Origin: JAISGQ01 sp045534445
Lineage (GTDB): Bacteria > Bacillota > Clostridia > Oscillospirales > Acutalibacteraceae
DNA length: 64,000 nucleotides
Direction of reading: 5' to 3'
NCBI GenBank assembly: GCA_045534445.1
Contig: JAZSJQ010000035.1
Location: 1 to 64,000 of the forward strand
Shown here: in pieces, positions 48,328 to 57,536 of the stretch
Layout: every line of letters starts with the position of its first letter
Position numbering within the stretch: position 1 is the stretch's first letter
Translations under genes and position numbers: made by a program
The notes under the pieces: model-generated
Databases searched by the model: none
What the model was told of the DNA's origin: nothing
The model's input: only the letters and a program-made list of their open reading frames with translations

Positions 48328-50631
48328 TCAAGCAGCATTCACACGAGCGGCAAGCACTGTGATATCATCATCACCATCCTTTCTCTCTGCCCTTGCTTTT
48401 GCAAGCAGTGACCGCGCAAGTGTACGCATATCGGTTATTTCGCAGGCAGAAAGCTCTTTCTCAAACCAATCATCTTCGTCGGGGACTCCGTCGGATATCA
48501 TCACTACCACGTCGCCCTCTTCAAGAACCTCATCTGTCTTCGCATACTCAACCTCACGAAGTATTCCCAGCGGCAGAGAAGGCTTGTCTATCTTGCGTAT
48601 TTCCTCTCCCGATATTATATATGTCTTGACTGCGCCTGCTTTGCACAGCTCCGCTTCGCCTGTGAACAGGTTGATCCTTGCTATATCGAGAGTTGCAAGA
48701 GATTCGTCCTCGGATTTTACAAGCAGTGCTGAATTGACCACCTTCATGGCACCCTCAAATCCAAAGCCTGCACGGAGAAGGCGTCCTGTCAGACCGCAGG
48801 TCATTGCACTGTCCACCGCCGCTCTGCCGCCGCTTCCCATACCGTCACTGATTATCATTATCGCGTTACCTTCATCGTCAAGAAAGGCTTCGTATGCATC
48901 ACCGCAAAGCTTTTCGTCTCTGCAGCAGTGCTGTGCTGCCCCGAATTCCATTCTGAGATTGGGAAGCTGTTCGGTTGTAAGCGTAAACTCAGCGCCGCCC
49001 TCTATCACGGGCTCGGTCATGCCCATATTCAGAGCATCTTCGATTTCATATATGAGCTCATTGCGTGCGATCGCTCTTCCTCTTCGTCCGCCAACCTTTG
49101 CCGTGACAGATAATCTGCCGCTGCTGTTTACTATACATCGTACACTTTCGGGAATATATCCAGATCTGTGAAGCGCCTCGCTGACCGCGGCGGCGGCTTC
49201 TTCGTCGGCGGTATCATCGTGCTGTGTCTGCCGAGCAAGCTCCGTAAGCATCAGACTTACACCGCCCATCTGGTCTCCTATCACAGAGCGTATATGGGAT
49301 ATACGCTGTCTTGCGCTTTCCCTTGCCGTGAAATCAGCATAATTTCTGTTTATCTCGTCCATCATCTCATCGGACCTTGCACATCTCTGACGAAATTCCA
49401 TTGGCAGTGTTTTTGCAGACAAGGCTCCGTTTTCCTTTAATATCGGGGTCAGAAGCTCAATTGCGCTTTGAGTCTCCTCCCTTGCGCACTCCCAGCAGTG
49501 CTTTGATATCGGACATCGTGTGCATACATTTTCACTGCTCTGTCTGTATATCTGCTCCATTCCGGGAGCTTTTCTTTTTCCAAGCTTTCGCGAAACCATG
49601 TCAACCGTATCCGAAACGTTTTTAAGCGCCTTTGCCGCGCTCTCAAGCTTCTTTGCTACAAGAGTCCCCGGAAGCGGCTCTGATGATTTTGTGCGAACAA
49701 CTCCGATTCTTTCAAACAGTGCATCCATTGAACTTTCAGGTATCAGCTTAAAGCAAATCGCGGCAGAAAGACTTTCCGCGAGTATAAACATATTGACCTG
49801 CCCCGACATAAACGATGCTGCTCCCATTACAACAGCCGCCGCAATTGCAGATGCCGTTGTTCCGATATAGGAAAACACACCTGCTGCCAGACCTGATATT
49901 CCGCACATTCCTGCTATTGCAAGATTGCTTCCCGATACCGCAAACACAGCTCCGCAAGCAATGCCCGCTATGGCGCCGCCTGTTTCCTTCTTAGCTCTTG
50001 CCGCGTTCAGCATGGCAAGAAACACCAGTATCCTGCCTATTGAGAAACCATATATGCTTATTCTGCAAAGCCCGGCCGCAGCCATACACAGCGACACTAT
50101 CAGCGCTGCCGCTTCCTGCCTCTCAAGGGCGTACAGCCGCCCTGCCCGTACACTGTCAAACGCACGGGCTATAAAGTAAGCACCTGCCGCCGCAAACACT
50201 CCGTCTGCCGCATAGAGAACTATGTCATAAGAAAGCTTTGCACCTATTGAACCGGATATTACCGAGCCTGTCAGTACGGTTGCCGCCATCGCCGCGCAGG
50301 GATTGAAGGCAGGGTGTGTGTATACTCTTTTAAGCTCCGAGCACGCCCAGCGTATGCCTGCAACTGCTATGACCGTTGCAACCGTACGAAGCCTGTCCTG
50401 CGTGCCGAAGGGCAGAAAGCTTCCGATTATCGCACCTATGCCTGCAAGTGCGCAGTACCCATGCGGAACTGCTGCCACGAATGCCGTTCCGAAGGGTGTC
50501 ATTATCCCTCCGAGAGACGCACTGCTCATGAGTATTCCGCAGATAAGTACCCCTATTTTCATTCCAAGGCTTTTTGTCAGTTTCAGAAGCGGCATTGTCA
50601 CCCTCCCGAAATGTATGCTTCTTCCGTTCAT
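48328..50631 (-). CDS. spoIIE: Stage II sporulation protein E, PP2C phosphatase
   Basis: SpoIIE dephosphorylates SpoIIAA to switch on sigma-F in the forespore and localises to the polar septum. The 767-aa protein has about ten membrane helices (roughly 20-320), a linker with CTRCPISKHCWECA (a Cys cluster near 370) and a C-terminal PP2C domain (about 545-765) with MIISDGMGSGGRA and VVMISDGVPDEDDW as metal-site motifs. GAGGAGG precedes the ATG. A Spo0A box was not looked for in detail. It diverges from mltG and converges with the YabE-like gene. Confidence 0.95.
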   Translation of the reverse strand: MNGRSIHFGRVTMPLLKLTKSLGMKIGVLICGILMSSASLGGIMTPFGTAFVAAVPHGYCALAGIGAIIGSFLPFGTQDRLRTVATVIAVAGIRWACSELKRVYTHPAFNPCAAMAATVLTGSVISGSIGAKLSYDIVLYAADGVFAAAGAYFIARAFDSVRAGRLYALERQEAAALIVSLCMAAAGLCRISIYGFSIGRILVFLAMLNAARAKKETGGAIAGIACGAVFAVSGSNLAIAGMCGISGLAAGVFSYIGTTASAIAAAVVMGAASFMSGQVNMFILAESLSAAICFKLIPESSMDALFERIGVVRTKSSEPLPGTLVAKKLESAAKALKNVSDTVDMVSRKLGKRKAPGMEQIYRQSSENVCTRCPISKHCWECAREETQSAIELLTPILKENGALSAKTLPMEFRQRCARSDEMMDEINRNYADFTARESARQRISHIRSVIGDQMGGVSLMLTELARQTQHDDTADEEAAAAVSEALHRSGYIPESVRCIVNSSGRLSVTAKVGGRRGRAIARNELIYEIEDALNMGMTEPVIEGGAEFTLTTEQLPNLRMEFGAAQHCCRDEKLCGDAYEAFLDDEGNAIMIISDGMGSGGRAAVDSAMTCGLTGRLLRAGFGFEGAMKVVNSALLVKSEDESLATLDIARINLFTGEAELCKAGAVKTYIISGEEIRKIDKPSLPLGILREVEYAKTDEVLEEGDVVVMISDGVPDEDDWFEKELSACEITDMRTLARSLLAKARAERKDGDDDITVLAARVNAA

Positions 50632-50743
50632 TTTACGTCCTCCTCATCGTCTCTATTCTAAAGCCATCGGCATGAAAAATATGTCGCTGCTGAGGAGGCG
50701 TATTTATGAACAATACAAAGATATATTGTAAATTAAACAGTAA

Positions 50744-50773
50744 TTGACACAGCTTGCTCACAAGCTGTATAAT
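50744..50773 (+). promoter_or_regulatory. Sigma-A type promoter of mltG
   Basis: TTGACA (50744-50749), 18 bp, TATAAT (50768-50773). CAGCTTG and CAAGCTG form an inverted repeat in the spacer. Confidence 0.65.
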
Positions 50774-50808
50774 CAATACGAATAATGCTGTCAGAAGGAG
50801 TACTACCT

Positions 50809-51666
50809 ATGAAATTATATATAAGATATATCGCTGTTGCTCTCATTTTTATCCTATCGCTTGTTCCTATGCTTGGCTGTGAGCAGAAGTTTGAAGATGC
50901 ACTTTCTGCAGGCAGTACTGTCGGAACCGTCACCGTTACCTTCCCCGAAGGAAGAAATGTGCGTCAGTTTGCCAACAGGCTTGAAGAAAACGGTGTGTGC
51001 AGTGCAGAGGCTTTTCTCAGTGCCTGCTCTGATTATGACTGGTCGGCTGAATATGATTTTCTTCCCTCCTGGGACGTGCTTTCCTCTCGCCCCTACCCTC
51101 TTGAGGGCTATCTCTTCCCCGATACATATGAGTTTTTCATAGACGAAGACCCTCATTCCTGCGTCCGCAGATTCCTTAATAATTTCGGCAGACGCGTTAC
51201 TGATGAAATGATAACCGACTGCGATGCTGTCGGGCTGTCTCTTGATGAAGCTATTATCCTTGCTTCCGTAATTGAGCGAGAGACCAATGTGTATTCCGAG
51301 TCCCCCAAGGTTTCTGCCGTATTCCACAACCGCATAAACCATCCCACAGGCTACAAGGGCGTTGACGGCACCTACACCGGCGGATTCTTCCAGTCCGATG
51401 CAACTAAGTATTACCCCTATGTCTACGGTGAAGAGCTTCCCGAGGGCTTTGTCAGTGAATATAACACCTATAATTTTGCAGGACTTCCCAAGGGCTCTAT
51501 CTGCTGTCCCGGTCTTGCCTCTATAAAAGCAGCGATCTACCCCGACAAGGAATGTGATGCACTCTTTTTCTATACAGATGTCAATTCCAAACATTATTAT
51601 GCTGTTTCCTATGACGACCACCTTGCAAACATCAAATACTGCAAGGATAACGGTCTGGCAGGATAG
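50809..51666 (+). CDS. mltG: Endolytic transglycosylase MltG, predicted lipoprotein
   Basis: The 285-aa protein has a signal sequence ending in a lipobox MLGC (Cys about residue 24), a LysM-like lobe (VTVTFPEGRNVRQFANRLEENG, in part) and the YceG domain with LEGYLFPDTYEF, catalytic Glu in ILASVIERET, and YNTYNFAGLPKGSICCPGLASI (in part). MltG cleaves nascent glycan strands and sets their length. ATG 50809 follows AAGGAG. The usual N-terminal membrane helix is replaced here by a lipid anchor, which is less common. Confidence 0.93.
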   Translation: MKLYIRYIAVALIFILSLVPMLGCEQKFEDALSAGSTVGTVTVTFPEGRNVRQFANRLEENGVCSAEAFLSACSDYDWSAEYDFLPSWDVLSSRPYPLEGYLFPDTYEFFIDEDPHSCVRRFLNNFGRRVTDEMITDCDAVGLSLDEAIILASVIERETNVYSESPKVSAVFHNRINHPTGYKGVDGTYTGGFFQSDATKYYPYVYGEELPEGFVSEYNTYNFAGLPKGSICCPGLASIKAAIYPDKECDALFFYTDVNSKHYYAVSYDDHLANIKYCKDNGLAG

Positions 51667-51676
51667 TTGTAAGACA

Positions 51677-51716
51677 GCACAGCAGGCATTATGATTTTAT
51701 CATAATGCCTGCTTTT
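51677..51716 (+). terminator. Intrinsic terminator after mltG
   Basis: AGCAGGCATTATGA and TCATAATGCCTGCT pair around TTTTA and run into TTTTTA. Confidence 0.85.
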
Positions 51717-51780
51717 TATAGTGTGAGGTTTTCTTATTTCACCCGTATAATAAGTGAAAATGACAGAAAGGGGTGGTGAA

Positions 51781-52338
51781 ATGGATAAAGGAGCGGAGAG
51801 CTATCGCATATATCTTCAGGGCGACGACGGTGGTCTTGCGGAAATTATTAAGGAATACAAGGATTCGCTCATTCTTTATATCAACGGCTATGTGCACAAT
51901 ATCCGTCTTGCAGAAGAGCTGACGGAGGATACATTCGTTAAAATTGGCATAAAAAAACCGAAATATAACAGTAAGAAAGCCTCCTTCAAGACATGGCTGT
52001 TTACCATTGCGCGCAACACTGCTCTTGACTGTCTGCGCAAAAAATCAACAAACGCTGAAATTCCGCTTGACGATTGCACTATCCTTGCGGAAGAAACGGA
52101 ACTGGAAAAAGCTTATATCAGGAAAGAACAGCTGTTGAGCGTTCACCATGCTATGAAGAAAATCGCTCCGCAGTACCGTCAAATATTATGGCTTATCTAT
52201 TTTGAGAATTTCAGCATCAGGGAAGCTTCCTTGATAATTAAAAAATCCGTTCATAGCACTGAGACACTTGTTTACAGGGCGAGAATGTCTCTTAAATCAG
52301 AACTTGAAAAGGAGGGCTTTCAGTATGAAGAGTTGTAA
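51781..52338 (+). CDS. ECF-type RNA polymerase sigma factor, module 1
   Basis: The 185-aa protein has sigma region 2 (LAEELTEDTFVKIG and FKTWLFTIARNTALDCLRK, about 45-90) and region 4 (YRQILWLIYFENFSIREASLIIKKSVHSTETLVYRAR, in part). Region 3 is missing, as in ECF sigmas. AAAGGGGTGG precedes ATG 51781. It overlaps its presumed anti-sigma gene by 14 bp. Upstream, TGAGGTTTTC and CGTATAAT (51724-51751) resemble an ECF promoter, so it may control itself. Confidence 0.9.
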   Translation: MDKGAESYRIYLQGDDGGLAEIIKEYKDSLILYINGYVHNIRLAEELTEDTFVKIGIKKPKYNSKKASFKTWLFTIARNTALDCLRKKSTNAEIPLDDCTILAEETELEKAYIRKEQLLSVHHAMKKIAPQYRQILWLIYFENFSIREASLIIKKSVHSTETLVYRARMSLKSELEKEGFQYEEL

Positions 52339-53020
52339 TGAAATGACAGGCAGTGTGTTTGCTCGGATAGAAGAGCACAGAAAATTGCAGAAAAGGCAAA
52401 GAAAACTGCTTGCAAAAGCTGTATTTCCAATTATCGGGATTTGCCTTGCTTTGCTTATAATATTCCTTGCACAGCCGAAAGCTGAGTCGAAGAAACAGAT
52501 AATAAGCGAGAGTGACAAACCCGAAAACAGAATAGTAATAAATCAAATAGATGGCATATCGGCTGATAGAATGTATATCTGTCTGCTGTGGGAGGATTAT
52601 GTTCCGATGAACAAAGAGGAGCTGATTGAATATTACGGCATAAATGTATTCCCTGATGTACCCGAGGATCTAAGAGAGTGGGATAGCGAAAATGGAAGTG
52701 CAGGCTATGGCATATACAGACGCGACGGCGGCACGGGGGAGGTTTATCACGATGGTAATGTGCTCAACTATTCCAATGAGGATTTTACCCGAAGCATAAA
52801 TATCGAGTTTTCAAAAGGTAAACTGCCCTTTACCTGCTGCGGAGATTTTGAACATTACTGCGAAATGTCGGAGATATGCGGAGTTGAGGTTGGTATAGGG
52901 CAATCGGATAACGGTCATTATCTGGTTGAGTTCATGTATGCGGACGTGGGTTTTCGTATGATAATTGAAGGTCTGTCAATAGATGAGATAGAATCTGTTA
53001 TCGAATCGATTATACTATGA
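52325..53020 (+). CDS. Probable anti-sigma factor with one membrane span, module 1
   Basis: The 231-aa protein has a basic cytosolic N-terminus (about 1-35), one membrane helix (AVFPIIGICLALLIIFLA, about 33-50) and an external domain of about 180 aa with four Cys. The C-terminal end (VEFMYADVGFRMIIEGLSIDEIESVIESI, in part) resembles the DUF4367 type found after ECF sigmas. The ATG lies within the end of the sigma gene. It should hold the sigma factor until a signal from outside arrives; this rests on context. Confidence 0.75.
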   Translation: MKSCNEMTGSVFARIEEHRKLQKRQRKLLAKAVFPIIGICLALLIIFLAQPKAESKKQIISESDKPENRIVINQIDGISADRMYICLLWEDYVPMNKEELIEYYGINVFPDVPEDLREWDSENGSAGYGIYRRDGGTGEVYHDGNVLNYSNEDFTRSINIEFSKGKLPFTCCGDFEHYCEMSEICGVEVGIGQSDNGHYLVEFMYADVGFRMIIEGLSIDEIESVIESIIL

Positions 53021-53027
53021 TAGGCTG

Positions 53028-53065
53028 CAACGGCACATCCGAAAAATCGGATGTGCCGTTTTTAT
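53028..53065 (+). terminator. Intrinsic terminator between the two ECF modules
   Basis: AACGGCACATCCGA and TCGGATGTGCCGTT pair around AAAA, followed by TTTTATTT. Confidence 0.85.
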
Positions 53066-53096
53066 TTGAAAACTCTGAATTTTTATTTATAATTAT

Positions 53097-53126
53097 TGTA
53101 ACGCTTTGCATATTTTCTTATCTAAT
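53097..53126 (+). promoter_or_regulatory. Possible ECF-type promoter of module 2
   Basis: TGTAAC (53097-53102), 16 bp, TATCTAAT (53119-53126) fits the AAC-type -35 of ECF promoters better than sigma-A. Self-activation of the following sigma gene is inference. Confidence 0.35.
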
Positions 53127-53147
53127 AGCAGAAAGGGCGGTGAAAAT

Positions 53148-53624
53148 GTGGCAGATTTTGAAAAGCTTTTTAATGAGCACAAAGACTTTGTTTTCAAATA
53201 TCTTCTTAAGCTGTGCAGAAATCAGTCTCTTGCCGAGGAGCTGACCCAGGAGACCTTTTTTCGCGCATATATAAATATCGGTGCATTAAAAAACAAAGAT
53301 AAATTTTCAGTCTGGCTATGTCAGATAGCAAAGAATACTTACTTTGCCTGGTACAACGAGCATAAAAAGTTCCTTGCTTTGACCGAAAATCAGAGCTTAT
53401 CCGACTCCTTGAATATTGAAGAACAGTTTGCTGATAAGGAAATCACTGAAAAAGCTCTTCGCTGTCTGCATGAGCTGGAGGAGCCCTACAAGGAGGTTTT
53501 CATGCTTTCTGTATTCGGGCAGGTCTCGCTTAAAGATATAAGCAAAATTTTCGGCAAAAGCGAAAGCTGGGCAAGGGTCACATTTTACCGTGCAAAACAA
53601 AAGCTTATTGAAAGAATGAGGTAG
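53148..53624 (+). CDS. ECF-type RNA polymerase sigma factor, module 2
   Basis: The 158-aa protein has region 2 (LCRNQSLAEELTQETFFRAYINIG, in part, and FSVWLCQIAKNTYFAWY) and region 4 (YKEVFMLSVFGQVSLKDISKIFGKSESWARVTFYRAK, in part). GTG 53148 follows AAAGGGCGGTG. It precedes its zinc-finger anti-sigma gene by 4 bp. It is not closely similar to the sigma factor of module 1, so the two are separate systems side by side. Confidence 0.9.
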   Translation: MADFEKLFNEHKDFVFKYLLKLCRNQSLAEELTQETFFRAYINIGALKNKDKFSVWLCQIAKNTYFAWYNEHKKFLALTENQSLSDSLNIEEQFADKEITEKALRCLHELEEPYKEVFMLSVFGQVSLKDISKIFGKSESWARVTFYRAKQKLIERMR

Positions 53625-53628
53625 AGTT

Positions 53629-54222
53629 ATGGACTGTAATGTTATCAAAGATTTACTTCCGCTATATATCGACAAGTGCTGCTCTGAGGAAAGCTCAGCG
53701 CTGGTCAGAGAACACCTTCAAGACTGTCCGAAATGCAATGAGGAATACAGTGTTATGCTTGATTCTTCAGGCGTAATACCTAAAGTTCCCGAGGCGAAAG
53801 AAACGTCTGCAGGACTTATTCGCATTGACAGCTTCAAAGCTTATATCCTGCAGTCAGTTCTTATGTTTGTTTCCTTTGCGCTTATAACCGTCGGAGTTGC
53901 CCTTGAGGCGGCAAGTGATTACAATGACATTACCAATGGTTTATGGGCAATTCTTATTGCAGTACCTTCAACAGGTTTTATGCTTTCTCTTGCAAATTGG
54001 TATTTCCTTCCTTTTTACAAAAGCAGAAAGCAGTTCTCAAATGCTTCCTTGCTTCTTACCCTTGTTTTTATACTTATAGCCCTTTTTCTCACAGCTATGC
54101 ATTATGAGGGTATTTCTTTTTACTATATTGGTTTCATCATATGTCTTGTCCCGACTGTTGTCTTTTGTGTGATTTCAAAAACCATGTCCAATGTATATGC
54201 TAAAAAGCTGGGAAAGGAATAG
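53629..54222 (+). CDS. Zinc-finger anti-sigma factor, module 2
   Basis: The 197-aa protein opens with a ZAS domain: MDCNVIKDLLPLYIDKCCSE, then VREHLQDCPKCNEEY with the His-x3-Cys-x2-Cys zinc site. Four hydrophobic helices follow (about 70-190). Such proteins bind their ECF sigma through the N-terminal domain and release it on a membrane signal. AGGTAGAG precedes the ATG. It follows the sigma gene closely and precedes the DUF5412-like gene by 8 bp. Confidence 0.88.
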   Translation: MDCNVIKDLLPLYIDKCCSEESSALVREHLQDCPKCNEEYSVMLDSSGVIPKVPEAKETSAGLIRIDSFKAYILQSVLMFVSFALITVGVALEAASDYNDITNGLWAILIAVPSTGFMLSLANWYFLPFYKSRKQFSNASLLLTLVFILIALFLTAMHYEGISFYYIGFIICLVPTVVFCVISKTMSNVYAKKLGKE

Positions 54223-54230
54223 TATGGAAC

Positions 54231-54929
54231 ATGAAAAAAACTATCTCTGCACTTTGTATTTTTCTGTTTTCTCTCACAGCACTGCACCCTGTGGGTTCTC
54301 TGATATGCTCATTTTTCGGCTATGAATTTTCATTTTCCTCATACGAAATTTACGCTGTAATAATGCTGCTCATTGTATCTGCGGCACTTATAATGAGCAT
54401 AAAATCCGCAGAGAGCAGCAAAGCAGCAGACATTCTGCTCATTATCCTTCCACCTCTTTCATTTATCAATGGGATGATTTTTCTTATAAAAAATACTACC
54501 TTGTTTACAGCAGTGTGTATGCTTGTATATTTTACTTTCTGCTGTGTATTGACATTAAAGATCTCAAAGTCCCTTGTGATCAAACATATCACTGCTACGC
54601 TTTCGTGCCTTATGGTTGCTCCAGTAGCTTTCCTTATCTCTCTGTATTTCCTTTTTGGACCATTTGTTGAAAACACCACAGTTAAGACAGTAGATTCTCC
54701 AAGCGGGAGCTATTACGCCGAGATTGAAGATTTTGACCAAGGCGCACTGGGCGGTGATACCCTTGTATATGTCTATGAAGCCCCGGTGATTGATATATTC
54801 ATCTTCCGTGTTCAGAAATCGCCGCAGCTTATCTATACCGGTGAGTGGGGCGAATATAAAGATATGAATATTTACTGGACAACAGATAATTGCCTTGTTA
54901 TAGGCTCAAAGAAATATTATATTGAATAG
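54231..54929 (+). CDS. Membrane protein with DUF5412-like C-terminal domain
   Basis: The 232-aa protein has about five hydrophobic helices (roughly 5-150) and an external domain of about 80 aa containing SPSGSYYAEIEDFDQGALGGDTLVYVYE (in part), the mark of DUF5412. AAAGGAAT is about 13 bp upstream, nearer to an out-of-frame ATG at 54223, so the exact start is open. Third gene of module 2; its function is unknown and it may be a target or sensor part of that system. Confidence 0.75.
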   Translation: MKKTISALCIFLFSLTALHPVGSLICSFFGYEFSFSSYEIYAVIMLLIVSAALIMSIKSAESSKAADILLIILPPLSFINGMIFLIKNTTLFTAVCMLVYFTFCCVLTLKISKSLVIKHITATLSCLMVAPVAFLISLYFLFGPFVENTTVKTVDSPSGSYYAEIEDFDQGALGGDTLVYVYEAPVIDIFIFRVQKSPQLIYTGEWGEYKDMNIYWTTDNCLVIGSKKYYIE

Positions 54930-54933
54930 CAGA

Positions 54934-54965
54934 AAACATCGCGAGTGACTCTCGCGGTGTTTTCT
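54934..54965. terminator. Terminator between ECF module 2 and tmcAL
   Basis: AAAACATCGCGAG and CTCGCGGTGTTTT pair with one G-T pair around TGACT; flanking A and T runs serve both sides. Confidence 0.75.
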
Positions 54966-54966
54966 G

Positions 54967-56145
54967 CTATATTACTATAAGTTTACTTGTGCAATCCATT
55001 CCGCAGGGGGCGGGAGACGGGAGTGAAAGTGCCCAGAGGTCTGTGGCTCTGCACTCAAGCTCAAATATCTCGCGTCCAAAATCGGGAAGGTTTTTCACAT
55101 CCGCATATCTTGTAATTATCGGCAGTGTGGGCTTTGATGCAGACAGTATCTCACGTCCGCGCTCGTTCATGGCAAGAACACGAATATACGGAGGCTTTGC
55201 GGCTGTGTATTCCTTGCTGACTCCGAGAAATGCTGAAAGAATTATCCTGCGTATTCTCGAATGGGAATAGCGTTTTGTTTTTATTGAGTCGTAAAGCTCA
55301 GTCAAATTCGAGGCTGTTCGTACTGCATTGCAAATCCTGTTTTCAAGTCCTTCGGAGACCTCGAACAGGCGAGTAAAATCCTCTTCATTCATTGTGCGCA
55401 TCTTTGCAAGTATCGCCGTACCGAGTCTGCTTATATCAGCAGGGGCACGCCCTGCATTGATCTCTTCTCTTATAATTTCTCGTGATATATCGGGCACAAA
55501 ATCCTGCCAGAGGTCATTATTGAGCATGGTTCTTAAAAGCGATGCCGAAGCAAAGCCTTCAGAGCTTTCTTTATCGTCGTGCCTTGCGCCTTTTCTCGTT
55601 ACCGCACAGCACTCAATGGGTTTGCACAGCTTTCGGGATGCAAGAATATATTCCACTGCCAGTGTATCATTGGGATTTTTGAGCGGCTCGGCAAAAGCTT
55701 CTCCGTATCTTTCTCTGACAAGCTCGTATCTTGCCCCTGCAAGACTTCCTCCGCTTTTAACAGAATCAAAAAGCTCACTATCAAGCGCTTCAACAGCTTC
55801 TGTCGCTTTATTAAGTCTCTCGATATCGCCGCACTCAGAGCCGAAGGACAGCATATCAACACAGCCAAGAGCGTCGAAAATATTAACAGCGCCTGAAGCA
55901 AATCTGCCTGCAGGAGCTGCCGCCCACGGGAGCGGCAATTCCAGCACAAGGTCAGCACCACTTTGTACTGCCGCCTTTGCTCTTGCGAATTTGGAGACGC
56001 AGGCACAATCTCCGCGTTGGGTGAAGCTGCCGCTCATGCATACAGCTATATGAGTTGCACCGAACTCCTCGCGTGTTTTTCTGAGCTGATATTCATGACC
56101 CTTATGAAAGGGATTGTACTCAGCAACCACACCTGCTGTTTTCAT
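54967..56145 (-). CDS. tmcAL: tRNA(Met) cytidine acetate ligase
   Basis: TmcAL (YlbM) activates acetate with ATP and transfers it to the wobble cytidine of elongator tRNA-Met. The 392-aa protein has the HIGH-like motif EYNPFHKGHEYQL near residue 10, MSGSFTQRGD, ELPLPWAAAPAGRFASGAV (in part) and a helical C-domain starting with YSHSRIRRIIL. ATG 56145 (MKTAGVVAEYNPFH) is chosen by alignment with the family; GGAGG lies 12 bp upstream. It diverges from ackA, which supplies acetate metabolism next door. Confidence 0.93.
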   Translation of the reverse strand: MKTAGVVAEYNPFHKGHEYQLRKTREEFGATHIAVCMSGSFTQRGDCACVSKFARAKAAVQSGADLVLELPLPWAAAPAGRFASGAVNIFDALGCVDMLSFGSECGDIERLNKATEAVEALDSELFDSVKSGGSLAGARYELVRERYGEAFAEPLKNPNDTLAVEYILASRKLCKPIECCAVTRKGARHDDKESSEGFASASLLRTMLNNDLWQDFVPDISREIIREEINAGRAPADISRLGTAILAKMRTMNEEDFTRLFEVSEGLENRICNAVRTASNLTELYDSIKTKRYSHSRIRRIILSAFLGVSKEYTAAKPPYIRVLAMNERGREILSASKPTLPIITRYADVKNLPDFGREIFELECRATDLWALSLPSPAPCGMDCTSKLIVI

Positions 56146-56267
56146 ATGCACATAAACCTCCAAATCTTTAATAAAATGGACAAAAACGTCATAATGACTT
56201 GAAAAATTCTGATTTCTGTACTATCATAATACCAGTTTGCAAAGTTAATTACAAGGAGTAGATAACA

Positions 56268-57482
56268 ATGAAAATTCTCGTAATCAACGCAGGCAGCAGC
56301 TCTCTTAAGTATCAGCTTATCGATATGGACAATGAGTCCGTACTTGCAAAGGGCAACTGCGAGCGTATAGGCATTGACGGCACTCTTATCACCCACAAGC
56401 TTCCCGACGGCAGAAGCTTTGAAAAGAAGCAGGACTGCGCAAATCACACCGAGGCATTTGCTCTTGTAAAAGAGATGCTTACCGAGGGTGAGGGCAAGGT
56501 CATAGGCGAGCTTTCCGAGGTTTCCGCTATCGGTCACCGTGTCGTTCAGGGCGGCGCTATCTTCAGCGAAAGCTGCCTTGTAAATGAGAAGGTCATCGAG
56601 GATATCGCAGAGCTTGGTTCTCTTGCTCCTCTCCACAACCCTGCACACGTTCAGGGTATCCGTGCTTCAATCGACACCTTCGGCGCAGACACACCTCAGG
56701 CTGTCGTATTTGATACATCCTTCCACAGCACCATGCCCCCCAAGGCATTTATCTTCCCTGTGCCCTGGAAGTACTATGAAGAGTATAAGGTACGCCGCTA
56801 CGGCGCACACGGCACCAGCCACAGATATGTTTCCGCACGCTGCCTCGAGCTCATGGGCAAGGCTGAGAATCCCGAAGGCACCAAGATCATCACCTGCCAC
56901 CTCGGCAACGGTTCCTCCATCACTGCTGTCAAGGACGGCAAGTGCATCGACACCAGCATGGGTCTTACTCCCCTCGATGGCTTCATGATGGGTACCCGTT
57001 CCGGTTCTCTCGATCCTTCCGTTGTTACCTTCATCGCTGAGAAGGAAGGCTTCACTCCCCAGCAGATGTCCGATCTTCTCAACAAGAAGTCCGGTATGCT
57101 CGGTGTTTCCGGCGTTTCTTCCGATGACCGTGACGTTACCAAGGCTGCTGCAGAGGGCAACGAGCGCGCACAGCTTACCCACGATATACTCCGTTATCAG
57201 ATCGCAAAGATCGTCGGCGGTTATGTAGCAGCTCTCGGCGGTGTTGTCGCTATCGTATTCACTGCAGGTATCGGTGAGAACCAGTGCAGCCACAGAGCAG
57301 CAGTCTGCGAGTATCTCGATTATCTCGGAGTCAAGATCGATGCTGAGGCTAATTCCCACAGAGGTCAGGAAATCGAGCTTTCCACTGCAGACAGCAAGGT
57401 CAAGGTCTACGTCATTCCCACCAATGAGGAGCTTGTTATCGCACGTGATACCAAGGCTCTCGTAGAGGCAATGAACAAATAA
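56268..57482 (+). CDS. ackA: Acetate kinase
   Basis: AckA makes ATP from acetyl phosphate and ADP, the last step of acetate fermentation. The 404-aa protein shows VINAGSSSLKYQLI at the N-terminus, GHRVVQGG, VFDTSFHSTMP, YGAHGTSHRYV and FTAGIGEN; the length is typical. AAGGAG precedes the ATG. The usual partner pta is not in the window. The gene uses a strongly biased codon set, fitting high expression. Confidence 0.97.
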   Translation: MKILVINAGSSSLKYQLIDMDNESVLAKGNCERIGIDGTLITHKLPDGRSFEKKQDCANHTEAFALVKEMLTEGEGKVIGELSEVSAIGHRVVQGGAIFSESCLVNEKVIEDIAELGSLAPLHNPAHVQGIRASIDTFGADTPQAVVFDTSFHSTMPPKAFIFPVPWKYYEEYKVRRYGAHGTSHRYVSARCLELMGKAENPEGTKIITCHLGNGSSITAVKDGKCIDTSMGLTPLDGFMMGTRSGSLDPSVVTFIAEKEGFTPQQMSDLLNKKSGMLGVSGVSSDDRDVTKAAAEGNERAQLTHDILRYQIAKIVGGYVAALGGVVAIVFTAGIGENQCSHRAAVCEYLDYLGVKIDAEANSHRGQEIELSTADSKVKVYVIPTNEELVIARDTKALVEAMNK

Positions 57483-57498
57483 GTGAATTATTGAATTA

Positions 57499-57534
57499 AT
57501 CCCACCTGACTTGATCAGGTGGGATTTTCTTTTT
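57499..57534 (+). terminator. Intrinsic terminator after ackA
   Basis: AATCCCACCTGA and TCAGGTGGGATT pair around CTTGA and run into TTCTTTTT. Confidence 0.88.
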
Positions 57535-57536
57535 AC

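Noticed and set aside
53017..53244. 75-aa open frame between the two ECF modules
   Set aside because: It runs through a strong terminator hairpin and overlaps the start of the second sigma gene in another frame.
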